Of a stretch of 64,000 nt of DNA, positions 52,139-59,113 are shown in pieces (position 1 is the first letter of the stretch; each line of letters starts with the position of its first letter). This DNA is from a virus. The notes under the pieces are model-generated. The model had not been told where the DNA came from. It made no database searches and saw nothing but the letters and a program-made list of their open reading frames with translations. The DNA lies in IMG/VR virus record IMGVR_UViG_3300023178_000019, positions 34,564-98,563 of that record; one strand, given 5' to 3'. A program made the position numbers and the translations under genes.

Positions 52139-52210
52139 ATGTGGACAAAACCTAGCTATACTGAAATGCGTTTTGGCTTTGAAGTTACAATGTATGTAAT
52201 GAACAAGTAA
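52139..52210 (+). CDS. pqqA: PqqA-like peptide, precursor of pyrroloquinoline quinone
   Basis: 23-codon gene. The peptide starts MWTKPSYTEMRFG and continues FEVTMYVMNK. Proteobacterial PqqA has the pattern MW.KPa..dlR.G.EVT.Y....r. Both residues that become PQQ are present with the correct spacing: Glu15 and Tyr19 in E-V-T-M-Y. PqqD presents the peptide to the radical-SAM enzyme PqqE, which cross-links Glu and Tyr before PqqF/G cleavage and PqqB/PqqC maturation. None of these enzymes is in the window, so the host would supply them. The gene has its own strong ribosome binding site, stop and bidirectional terminator and lies antisense between gp23 and the ncRNA. Confidence 0.85.
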   Translation: MWTKPSYTEMRFGFEVTMYVMNK

Positions 52211-52224
52211 AAATGTAGTCAAAA

Positions 52225-52258
52225 AAATAGGCCCCGTAGGGCCTATTTCTAGTTTTTT
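52225..52258. terminator. Bidirectional terminator between pqqA and gp23
   Basis: Perfect 10-bp stem AAATAGGCCC/GGGCCTATTT with a CGTA loop. Plus-strand reading is followed by TCTAGTTTTTT (ends pqqA); minus-strand reading by TTTT (ends gp23). Confidence 0.88.
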
Positions 52259-52269
52259 ACAACTATAAC

Positions 52270-53445
52270 TTAGCTAAATGTTACGCCTGCGGCGATATCA
52301 ACTTTACCTAAGTAGTCAGCTGCGTTACCTAGTGATGACGCAGTGTTTGTAAGCTCAACATAACCATAACGTGTCATAAATGATACTGTTGGTTCGAATG
52401 TTGATGGATCTAGTACAACACCTGAGCTCATTAGTGGGATATATGGGCAGTAGAACGCTGCTGCGTCTGACTCGCTTGATCCTTTATAACCAATAAGAAC
52501 TGGTGCAGTATCTGATGCATATGTGTTAACATATACTTTCATTGCGTTGTTCAATGTACCAACCATTTTTGTGTTAGTTGGTGCTTCGAATGTACCTTCT
52601 GTTGTACGAGCGAACGCTGAAGTAGTTGCTGACTGTAGGATTGTTAGCGCGAATGGGCTAACAACTGCCCAGTTACCAGCACCACGTCTTGTACGCTGTG
52701 CAATCAAGTTTGATACTCTGTTGATTTGAACTGCTAGTGCAGCATGTTCGTCACCAACAAAAGTAGCTGTACCTGAAACGGCTGTTTGATCATAAGTTTC
52801 AGTAGCAGCGCCTGCTAGTGAACTTAGTGAGCCTAGTACTTCTTGGTCGATTTCAGCAGTAATCTCTTGAGCAAGTGCTGCCATGATTTCTGCTTCAACG
52901 TCAATACCGTGCTGTGATTGAGCATCTTGTGCCGCTTCGAATGTCCAGCGAGCTGATAGCTTTCTGGTTTTCGCTTCGACAGTTTGTTTCAAGATTTGGA
53001 TTGACATTCTGTTACCAGCCTGTCCTTCAAGTGCTGCTGTTGCCGCTGCGCGGTCAGTTGCTGCATCACCTGAATATCCTTCTGCAATCTTGAACGGTGA
53101 TAGTGCTTCTTCACCAGCAGTAGCTGAAGTGCCACCTGTGCTAGTAAAGTCGTCGCTATAACGTACTCTTAGTGTGTGGATTTGACCCACTGGACCTGTC
53201 ATTGGCTGAACACCAACCAACTCGTTTGCAATAACGGTTGGCATAACACGTCTGATAACTGGTAGGATAACTCTGTTTAGAGTTGCTACATTACCGGCAG
53301 AAGTTGCACCAGCTGTTGCTGATTCTGAAAGATACTTACGAGTATTTTCTAGAGTCGCTTCCATAACAGCTTTCTTGTTGCCTTTTAGGCCTTCAACAAG
53401 TGCAGTCTTAGTGTCCTGCCAGCGACTTTCTAATAGTTCTGACAT
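52270..53445 (-). CDS. 23: Major capsid protein gp23
   Basis: 391 residues, T4-type HK97-fold capsid protein. Conserved segments: NRVILPVIRRVMPTVIANEL, VGVQPMTGPVGQIHTLRVRY, RKLSARWTFEAAQDAQSQHG, VSPFALTILQSA, VLIGYKGSSESDAAAFYCPY and SFMTRYGYVELTNTASSLGN. T4 gp23 is 521 residues, so this is a compact form lacking insertion-domain length. The prohead protease recognises L/I-x-E; LSE at 39-41 followed by SATAG is a good propeptide cleavage site. It ends at a strong bidirectional terminator. gp22 and gp21 precede it in the usual T4 order. Confidence 0.95.
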   Translation of the reverse strand: MSELLESRWQDTKTALVEGLKGNKKAVMEATLENTRKYLSESATAGATSAGNVATLNRVILPVIRRVMPTVIANELVGVQPMTGPVGQIHTLRVRYSDDFTSTGGTSATAGEEALSPFKIAEGYSGDAATDRAAATAALEGQAGNRMSIQILKQTVEAKTRKLSARWTFEAAQDAQSQHGIDVEAEIMAALAQEITAEIDQEVLGSLSSLAGAATETYDQTAVSGTATFVGDEHAALAVQINRVSNLIAQRTRRGAGNWAVVSPFALTILQSATTSAFARTTEGTFEAPTNTKMVGTLNNAMKVYVNTYASDTAPVLIGYKGSSESDAAAFYCPYIPLMSSGVVLDPSTFEPTVSFMTRYGYVELTNTASSLGNAADYLGKVDIAAGVTFS

Positions 53446-53461
53446 TTTGATTTCTCCTATA

Positions 53462-54562
53462 TTATAATCCAGCTAGACGCTTAATGTCAATGACATTACC
53501 GTCTGCGCCTGCTTGTGAACTAACGTTAGTTTGCGAATATTCGCGGTTGCCTGTAACTTCTTTGCCTTCTGCTAAAACTGCCTTCTTCTTAGCCGGAGTA
53601 TTACCGTCGATTACCGCCGGTAGGTATTTGTCAAACGCAGACTGAAGTCTGTCTGTTTGTACTGATTCCAGTAAGTCTGTCATAATTTCACGTTGAGCTT
53701 TGCCTAATGGCGCAACTAAATCGTTCAATTTCTTTTCTCTCTTTGCAGATTCAATTAATACAGCTTTTTCTTTTACTGCTGACTCTGCAAGCACTTTTGC
53801 TTTGACAGCTAACGCTTTATTTTCATTGATCTGTTTATCTTTAGTTTCAATAACTTTCAATAATTTTGCAGTCTCTGATTTTTCGTTTAAGTAGCTGTTT
53901 GCATATTCTGAAGCAAAAGCTTCGAATACTTTACGACCGAAGTCGTTTTTACGTGCTGCTTCAATGTCATCTTTAAGTTGACTAATTTCTTTATTAAGAT
54001 TTTTACCAACTGTTTCTGACACCAAGTTTGCACTTTTAGCAACAAATTCTTTTTGAACTGCTGCAAATTTTTCTTTGGCTTCGCGTACAAGACGTACTTT
54101 AGTTTCAGCCAAGTCTTTTTTATCTTCGTAAAACTCTGCAATTTCTTTTGCAAGTGCTTCTACCACAAATTCTTCAAGTTGTGTGAACTTTTGTGCTACT
54201 GCTTTTTGATCTTCGTGAAGTTCGCTAACTTCTTTCTTTAGCGATTCTAATACAAAGTTTTTAAGTAGAGTTGCATTTTCACGTTGTGCAACAGCATATT
54301 TTGCTTTTGCTTCAGCTAGACCTTTACGATCTTCTGCAAACTCTGCAAGCTCTGAACTAAGACGCTCTTCTAATAGCTTGTCAATTGACTCTACCATAGT
54401 TTGTTTGTCATGTTCATATTTCTTTGCAAATTCTTCACGAAGTTCAGCTGTAGCTGCACGACGGTTTTCTTTAACCTTCGCGTTCCACGCTTCTTCGATT
54501 TCGTGACGCACTTCTTCTGAAACTACATCGTTTTCGAAAAGTGTTTTTAGTGCATCCAACAT
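53462..54562 (-). CDS. 22: Prohead scaffold protein gp22
   Basis: 366 residues, almost entirely charged helix rich in Lys, Glu and Ala, with long heptad stretches (LAEFAEDRKGLAEAKAKYAV, KEIAEFYEDKKDLAETKVRL). Three related segments ending in E-F/L-x-E-D-x-K repeat through the middle, probably from internal duplication. The N-terminus MLDALKTLFENDVVSEEVRH and a C-terminal segment (LNDLVAPLGKAQREIMTDLL) are gp22 traits. It forms the core around which gp23 assembles and is then degraded by gp21. It lies between gp21 and gp23 in the canonical order. TCTCC-complement (GGAGA) precedes the ATG. Confidence 0.92.
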   Translation of the reverse strand: MLDALKTLFENDVVSEEVRHEIEEAWNAKVKENRRAATAELREEFAKKYEHDKQTMVESIDKLLEERLSSELAEFAEDRKGLAEAKAKYAVAQRENATLLKNFVLESLKKEVSELHEDQKAVAQKFTQLEEFVVEALAKEIAEFYEDKKDLAETKVRLVREAKEKFAAVQKEFVAKSANLVSETVGKNLNKEISQLKDDIEAARKNDFGRKVFEAFASEYANSYLNEKSETAKLLKVIETKDKQINENKALAVKAKVLAESAVKEKAVLIESAKREKKLNDLVAPLGKAQREIMTDLLESVQTDRLQSAFDKYLPAVIDGNTPAKKKAVLAEGKEVTGNREYSQTNVSSQAGADGNVIDIKRLAGL

Positions 54563-54577
54563 AATTAGTTTCTCCTT

Positions 54578-55210
54578 TTATTGGAGTCGGTTGATTATAT
54601 TAACCAACGATTCTTTTAAATATTTTTGTGCCTTATCGTCATGTTTTGTTGCCTGAGCTAATTCGTATGCCTTATACCCTCCACGGGCATTCATTAGATG
54701 CTCATAGATTGGTGTTGGGTATGCACCAGGGGCGCTTGGCTGTGCTACTGCGTCCACGGTGATTATTTCAAAATCAGAAACTTGGTTTTGACCGTCTTCT
54801 GATACATTACCTGATCCTCTTGATGAAACACCTAGTTTCACACCAGCTTCAAGCATAGTGCGAACTAGGTTTCCCATCGGTGTTGGTAAAATTTTAAGTT
54901 TACCGTAACCGTTTGGTCCATCCATCCACATTTCTGTGATCATATGGCTTACACGGTCTAGGTTGATGTTAAGGCCTTCTGGATGATCGACTTCACCGAG
55001 AACACTATATCCTCCTGCTATTTGATCATTGAGAGTTTTGACAGCCCTACCAATTTCATTTACAGGATATACACGTTGGTTTGCATTACGCACACCGCCT
55101 TGTATGCAGATGCCTTTCATATAAAGGTCTTTTCCGCCTGTAGCGTTATCAGTAGACTCAACAACCATTCCTGCCTGGTCGAATGTCAAATGCTCTCGTA
55201 AGTTTTTCAT
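54578..55210 (-). CDS. 21: Prohead core protease gp21
   Basis: 210 residues, S77-type serine protease of the herpesvirus-protease fold. Catalytic His76 is in LGEVDHPEG and the nucleophile is in LGVSSRGSG (Ser129 or Ser130), with DFEIITVDAVAQPSAPGA closing the active site. The N-terminus (FDQAGMVVESTD...YMKGICIQGG) is typical. It cleaves gp23, gp22 and other core proteins after L/I-x-E before DNA packaging. Length matches the family (T4 212). The end (HDDKAQKYLKESLVNIINRLQ) is an amphipathic helix. Confidence 0.94.
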   Translation of the reverse strand: MKNLREHLTFDQAGMVVESTDNATGGKDLYMKGICIQGGVRNANQRVYPVNEIGRAVKTLNDQIAGGYSVLGEVDHPEGLNINLDRVSHMITEMWMDGPNGYGKLKILPTPMGNLVRTMLEAGVKLGVSSRGSGNVSEDGQNQVSDFEIITVDAVAQPSAPGAYPTPIYEHLMNARGGYKAYELAQATKHDDKAQKYLKESLVNIINRLQ

Positions 55211-55234
55211 TCAAACTTCCTTATATTATACTGC

Positions 55235-56245
55235 TTATTTTGCTCTTGTGCTTACGCCGTTAAGTGTGCTTTGAGCTGATTTGTCAGCAGTCTCAGGCTT
55301 TCCTTTTTTCTCTGCGCCATGACCTGGTTGTGTTTTACCAGCTTTTGCAGCTTTTCCGCCTGGAACATTGACGTTACCAGCATTATCTTCTTTTGCAGTT
55401 TGCTGATTTAGTGCATTACCTTTTACACTTGAACCTGCGCCTGCTTCTGCTACATCGCCTGTGTCGCTTTGTGCAATATTGCCTGCTGTTCCGCCCATGT
55501 CGTTTTTACCAGCAACTGCTGACTTAGTACCGTTAGTACCTGTGTCACCCATTGTTGCGGTTACCTTTTCGACATACTCACGCATTGTTTCACCTGCGCT
55601 TTTGTCTTCATCTTTCTTTTCTTCGACTTCTTCGTCTGATGCTTCGTCGACTTCTTCGTCTGCTGCTTCGTCTACTTCTTCATCATCTGATTCAAAAGCA
55701 AATGACTCTTCTTCAGCTTCGTCATCGTCGCCCATGTCCATGTCCATGTCCATTTCTGGCTCTTCGTCGCCTGGCTCTTCGCCGTCCATCATTGCATCAA
55801 ATTCTGCTTTTAGATCTTCTAGTGCATCTTCTAGATCCATTACACGATCTTCTAAATCTTCGTCGCCTTCGCCTTCGCCTTCGTCGCCTTCGTCGTCAGC
55901 TGGCATTTCAAGATCACCCATCATGTCATCGCCTGCGTCTCCGCCCATGTCCATTGGGTCAGCTTCAACTTCAAATTCATCAAGGTCGAAGTTTTCATCT
56001 AAATCTTCTTCGTCTGACTCATCTACTTCTTCATCAGTAGCTTCATCTACTTCTTCGTCTGACTCATCTACTTCTTCATCAGTAGCTTCATCTACTTCTT
56101 CGTCTTCTAGCTCTGCTTCAAGTAGGTTTTCATATATTTCACGTGATTTTTCTACCACGATTTCGTGGAAAAGCTCTTCCGCACCTGCTTTGTCTTCATT
56201 GACTAGGCGCTCAAGCATTTCTTCAAATTTCTTGTGATCTGCCAT
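55235..56245 (-). CDS. Acidic prohead core protein, gp67-like with extended tail
   Basis: 336 residues. The first 50 (AGAEELFHEIVVEKSREIYE, NLLEAELEDEEV) resemble T4 gp67, a short head-core protein that also ends in an acidic tail. Residues about 45-215 are extremely Asp/Glu-rich, with 15-residue repeats of EVDEATDEEVDESDE and a DMDMDMGDDD run. The last 120 residues are Gly/Ala/Lys-rich and disordered (GNVNVPGGKAAKAGKTQPGH). The position between gp20 and gp21 is where T4 has 67 and 68, so one enlarged protein may replace both. L/I-x-E sites for gp21 are few. Likely internal core, possibly compensating charge on packaged DNA before proteolysis. Confidence 0.75.
   Translation of the reverse strand: MADHKKFEEMLERLVNEDKAGAEELFHEIVVEKSREIYENLLEAELEDEEVDEATDEEVDESDEEVDEATDEEVDESDEEDLDENFDLDEFEVEADPMDMGGDAGDDMMGDLEMPADDEGDEGEGEGDEDLEDRVMDLEDALEDLKAEFDAMMDGEEPGDEEPEMDMDMDMGDDDEAEEESFAFESDDEEVDEAADEEVDEASDEEVEEKKDEDKSAGETMREYVEKVTATMGDTGTNGTKSAVAGKNDMGGTAGNIAQSDTGDVAEAGAGSSVKGNALNQQTAKEDNAGNVNVPGGKAAKAGKTQPGHGAEKKGKPETADKSAQSTLNGVSTRAK
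56004..56105. repeat. 45-bp perfect tandem repeat inside the acidic core gene
   Basis: The unit containing CGTCTGACTCATCTACTTC occurs at 56011 and again at 56056, with a third partial copy from 56101. Each unit encodes 15 acidic residues. Confidence 0.85.
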
Positions 56246-56322
56246 TTTTTTCTCCTATAAAGTTTTACCTATGGTAAGGCTGTCATTATTATTTAACAAG
56301 AAAGAGAAAATATGCGTAGAAA

Positions 56323-56347
56323 TAGGCTCAAAACGAGCCATTTTATT
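56323..56347 (-). terminator. Weak terminator-like hairpin before the gp67-like gene
   Basis: Stem GGCTC/GAGCC with flanking TA/TA pairs and a 5-nt loop, then a T-rich stretch on the minus strand, just after the stop at 56354. A TTAAATAA late-like motif (56287-56296, minus) follows before the core gene. Confidence 0.45.
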
Positions 56348-56353
56348 AAAATG

Positions 56354-57073
56354 TTAGGAAATGTTGAACATTTTTTTGAAATCTTCAACAATAATTGTTT
56401 TAAAATTACTAATATTATTTAGTTCTGGTGGTTGAAAGTTTTCTTGTGTTATAACTCTAAAATAGTTAATATGAGGAAATTCTTTTATTACTTTTGTAGT
56501 TTGTTTAAGCCAGTTTCCATAATATGTTGCTGTGTCTGTTGTTTTTTTGTAGTTAGGTGTCCCTGCATACATATTATTAATTAGTTTACCGTTGTCTAAT
56601 CCTTTATAGTCAAAGCCTAAAATAAAAATATTCTTATGTGCATGTTGACTTGCTAACAACAATGCCGTTGGACCGCTACTCCAACCTCTGCTAGGTTTAA
56701 AAAAATTTAAACCTTTTATATTTTTGTAGGCTCTATTAGGATTAGTCCAAACATTAGGATTTTGCTCTATGTATTTTTTATTTTCAAGTTCTAAAATCAT
56801 TTTTACATCAACAGCAATTAGATAGTCAGGATCAAACTGTCTATATAAGGCATTGCATCCGTATACTTTTCCGTACTGTTGAATTTGTTTTGGATCTATG
56901 TATTTTCGAGAAGTTCCGTTGCCTAAAACAAAAGCATAACTTTTTCCAGTATGTTCGTTAGGATAAATTTTTGGTTTAGGTTTTAACTGAGCTAGAGCTT
57001 TCTGCGTTCTACGCTCGGATAATATTTTTTGTATTTCTTTTTTAGTGTACTTAGACTTGTCTAACTTTGGCAT
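56354..57073 (-). CDS. MptE/DUF115-like protein, unknown role
   Basis: 239 residues. A Lys-rich N-terminus (residues 1-40) precedes a Rossmann-like core: YAFVLGNGTSRKYIDPKQIQ, KVYGCNALYRQFDPDYLIAV, DVKMILELENK and IFILGFDYKGLDNGKLINNM. The G-N-G-x-S-R loop with D-Y-L-I-x-V-D resembles the MptE-like/DUF115 group, which includes putative glycan- or nucleotide-binding enzymes related to glycosyltransferases. It sits unusually in the head module, between gp20's small neighbour and the core protein. I cannot assign a reaction. It lies 11 bp after the preceding gene without an obvious ribosome binding site. Confidence 0.55.
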   Translation of the reverse strand: MPKLDKSKYTKKEIQKILSERRTQKALAQLKPKPKIYPNEHTGKSYAFVLGNGTSRKYIDPKQIQQYGKVYGCNALYRQFDPDYLIAVDVKMILELENKKYIEQNPNVWTNPNRAYKNIKGLNFFKPSRGWSSGPTALLLASQHAHKNIFILGFDYKGLDNGKLINNMYAGTPNYKKTTDTATYYGNWLKQTTKVIKEFPHINYFRVITQENFQPPELNNISNFKTIIVEDFKKMFNIS

Positions 57074-57084
57074 TGTACACCATA

Positions 57085-57336
57085 TTAAATTCCGCCTGCT
57101 GCTGCTTGTTGTGCAGCAAGTCCGTACATTTGTCTAACAAACTCTAGTTCTTTAGACTGTTCTAAGGTGTGTACATCAGATGCTTTTCTAGCTCTGTTAA
57201 TTTGTCTTAATGTAAGTCTTGTTTTTCTTGTATCAGAACTTTTTACAATAGAGTCGTCATACTGAGGCTCATAAGCCATATCTTCTGTTGGCTCAAGTGT
57301 TTCTTTGTCGTAATAAAAAAGTTCTCTTAGTATCAT
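57085..57336 (-). CDS. Small conserved head-module protein, unknown
   Basis: 83 residues: MILRELFYYDKETLEPTEDM, DTRKTRLTLRQINRARKASD, EFVRQMYGLAAQQAAAGGI. A basic helix in the middle and an Ala-rich tail. Similar small proteins next to the portal gene occur in marine T4-like phages, but no function is known to me. The ATG has no Shine-Dalgarno sequence; CATAAATA ends 5 nt before it, so a late mRNA would be leaderless. Confidence 0.65.
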   Translation of the reverse strand: MILRELFYYDKETLEPTEDMAYEPQYDDSIVKSSDTRKTRLTLRQINRARKASDVHTLEQSKELEFVRQMYGLAAQQAAAGGI

Positions 57337-57341
57337 GTTAT

Positions 57342-57349
57342 TATTTATG
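57342..57349 (-). promoter_or_regulatory. Late promoter abutting the 83-residue gene
   Basis: The minus strand reads CATAAATA, followed by ATAAC and then the ATG at 57336. Confidence 0.5.
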
Positions 57350-57351
57350 CT

Positions 57352-59112
57352 TTATATTGTCTGATCATTTGCCGGCGCTGCTGCTGCGCCACCTATATCT
57401 TGTCCTGTTGCTGTTTCTGGTGGTGCTCCTTCTCCACCGTCTTCAGGTGCTGGTCCTCCAGCTGCAACATCTTCTGCACCGTCTAAATCGGAACTAATGC
57501 CTGCGCTGCTAATGCCTGCTGTTCTCATTTCACCTGCGCCATCTGTATCAGGTGTTCCTAGATTTTCGTCATTTTCTTCACGCCATAGTCTTTCATTCTC
57601 TGCAATCTCTTCAGCACTCATTCCTAAGAAGCGTTTCATTGCAAATCTGTTTGAAACATAAGGAATTGCACTCATTTGTGTAAACGTTGGAACTCTTGCA
57701 TTGTCTAGTTCTGACTGTCTATATGCTGCAAAGTTTTGCGGTGCTTGGAACTCAAGATCAAACATGTTAGTGTCAATGTTTACACCTTGTTCTAACAAAT
57801 AACGCTTAAAGTCTTGATTAAATTCTTCTGTAATTAAGCCTTGCAGACGTTCACAGTAGTTATTGAAGCGAAGTTCTTGAATGTATGCAGTGCCAACTCG
57901 TCCATCTTGAAATGAAGTGGCACCATCGTCAGCTCCAGTAGGTAAGTACGAAGATGGGATACGTAAGCCGCGTACCAACTTATTAGTAAAGTATCTAAGG
58001 TCATCAATTTCTCCTAGGTTAGTGCCACCTGGAAGCGTTTCAACTTTAGAGCCTCTACCTTCTGCGGTCTGTGGGAAGAAGTAGTCTTCGTTGATTGATA
58101 GAGGATTGTATGATGAGTCTATGACATTCTGACCGCCCCCTGTTGACGATGGGATCCTTCTCTGATGGATTTCCGTCTTAACACGTTCCACAAACTGCAT
58201 TGCCAAGTGACTTGGCATGTTACCCACATCAACGTAGAATACTCTGCGCTCCGGCGCACGTTGGACACGATAGATGATGATCGCATCCTCAAGCAGTTCT
58301 TTCTGCTTGTAAACTTTAAAAATGCTTTCAAGCAAACTGTTACCAAATGGATAGTTTTGATCAAGTCCTTCACTTAAACTTAAATGAACAACATGTTCTG
58401 CATTAATAGCAACTTCTCCGTCTTCGACATTAAATCTAGAACCTTGAAGTCCTTGCTGAGGTTGTCCAACCATTCCTCTACCACTTCCAGTAAAGTACCC
58501 GGTATTAGGATTGCCGCCGCCTGTTATGTTGCCTGTAGTTTGAAAAGGTGTTGTTGCTACTAATTCTTTAAAGTTTAAATTAAAATCTTTAATTATATAT
58601 TGTTCAGGAGTTTTTCCTTCTGACTCGTTAACAATAATTCTTGTAAGTTTAGCAGGATCAACATGATACCATTTTTTAGTTTCTGGGTCTCTTACAAATA
58701 TTGCATCTCCGTATTTAAATACATTACGGAAGATACGAAACATACGTGTTTCAAATTTTTGAACTTTGCACCATTGTTTTAAGTATTGCCCTAGAATTGT
58801 AATTTCTGAATTAGTTGCATTTTTAAAAAAATTAAATTTAAAATTAGTTCCGTTTTCGTCATTGATTTGTGTACAAAACTCTGCAAGAATATCTAATGCA
58901 GCGTTTACTTCACTGTCATTGTCCATGGTGTTGTATTGACCATAACGCTCAACACGATTAGGTGATCCAACATATACATCAGGAAGATATGATGAATAAT
59001 TAGAACGTGCAGGGCCTGGGCGGGCACCAGATGCTGTTCCGCTTAAAGGACTGTAAGTTCCGTTAATTGAGTTATCTGAACTCACAGGTGTAAAATATTT
59101 TTTCCAACTCAA
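57352..59112 (-). CDS. 20: Portal protein gp20
   Basis: 586 residues, dodecameric portal at the packaging vertex. Conserved T4-portal stretches: YGQYNTMDNDSEVNAALDIL, AEFCTQINDENGTNFKFNFF, IFRNVFKYGDAIFVRDPETK, HLSLSEGLDQNYPFGNSLLE, ILEDAIIIYRVQRAPERRVF-type core (seen as LLEDAIIIYRVQRAPERRVF), YVDVGNMPSHLAMQFVERVK and DDGATSFQDGRVGTAYIQEL. The last 70 residues are Gly/Ala/Asp-rich. The start is TTG (59112), read as SWKKYFTPV after it, with GAGGAG 8 nt upstream; no in-frame ATG lies nearby. It is followed, in T4 order, by head-core genes. Confidence 0.95.
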   Translation of the reverse strand: MSWKKYFTPVSSDNSINGTYSPLSGTASGARPGPARSNYSSYLPDVYVGSPNRVERYGQYNTMDNDSEVNAALDILAEFCTQINDENGTNFKFNFFKNATNSEITILGQYLKQWCKVQKFETRMFRIFRNVFKYGDAIFVRDPETKKWYHVDPAKLTRIIVNESEGKTPEQYIIKDFNLNFKELVATTPFQTTGNITGGGNPNTGYFTGSGRGMVGQPQQGLQGSRFNVEDGEVAINAEHVVHLSLSEGLDQNYPFGNSLLESIFKVYKQKELLEDAIIIYRVQRAPERRVFYVDVGNMPSHLAMQFVERVKTEIHQRRIPSSTGGGQNVIDSSYNPLSINEDYFFPQTAEGRGSKVETLPGGTNLGEIDDLRYFTNKLVRGLRIPSSYLPTGADDGATSFQDGRVGTAYIQELRFNNYCERLQGLITEEFNQDFKRYLLEQGVNIDTNMFDLEFQAPQNFAAYRQSELDNARVPTFTQMSAIPYVSNRFAMKRFLGMSAEEIAENERLWREENDENLGTPDTDGAGEMRTAGISSAGISSDLDGAEDVAAGGPAPEDGGEGAPPETATGQDIGGAAAAPANDQTI

Positions 59113-59113
59113 T

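Noticed and set aside
52180-52258. pqqA as random ORF in gp23's downstream region
   Set aside because: The ribosome binding site, the family pattern over nearly the whole peptide, and the terminator directly after the stop make chance unlikely.
55461-56237. A 258-codon Ser-rich plus-strand ORF opposite the acidic core gene
   Set aside because: It is the complement of GAA/GAT repeats; no ribosome binding site, and the minus-strand gene is in canonical head-module order.
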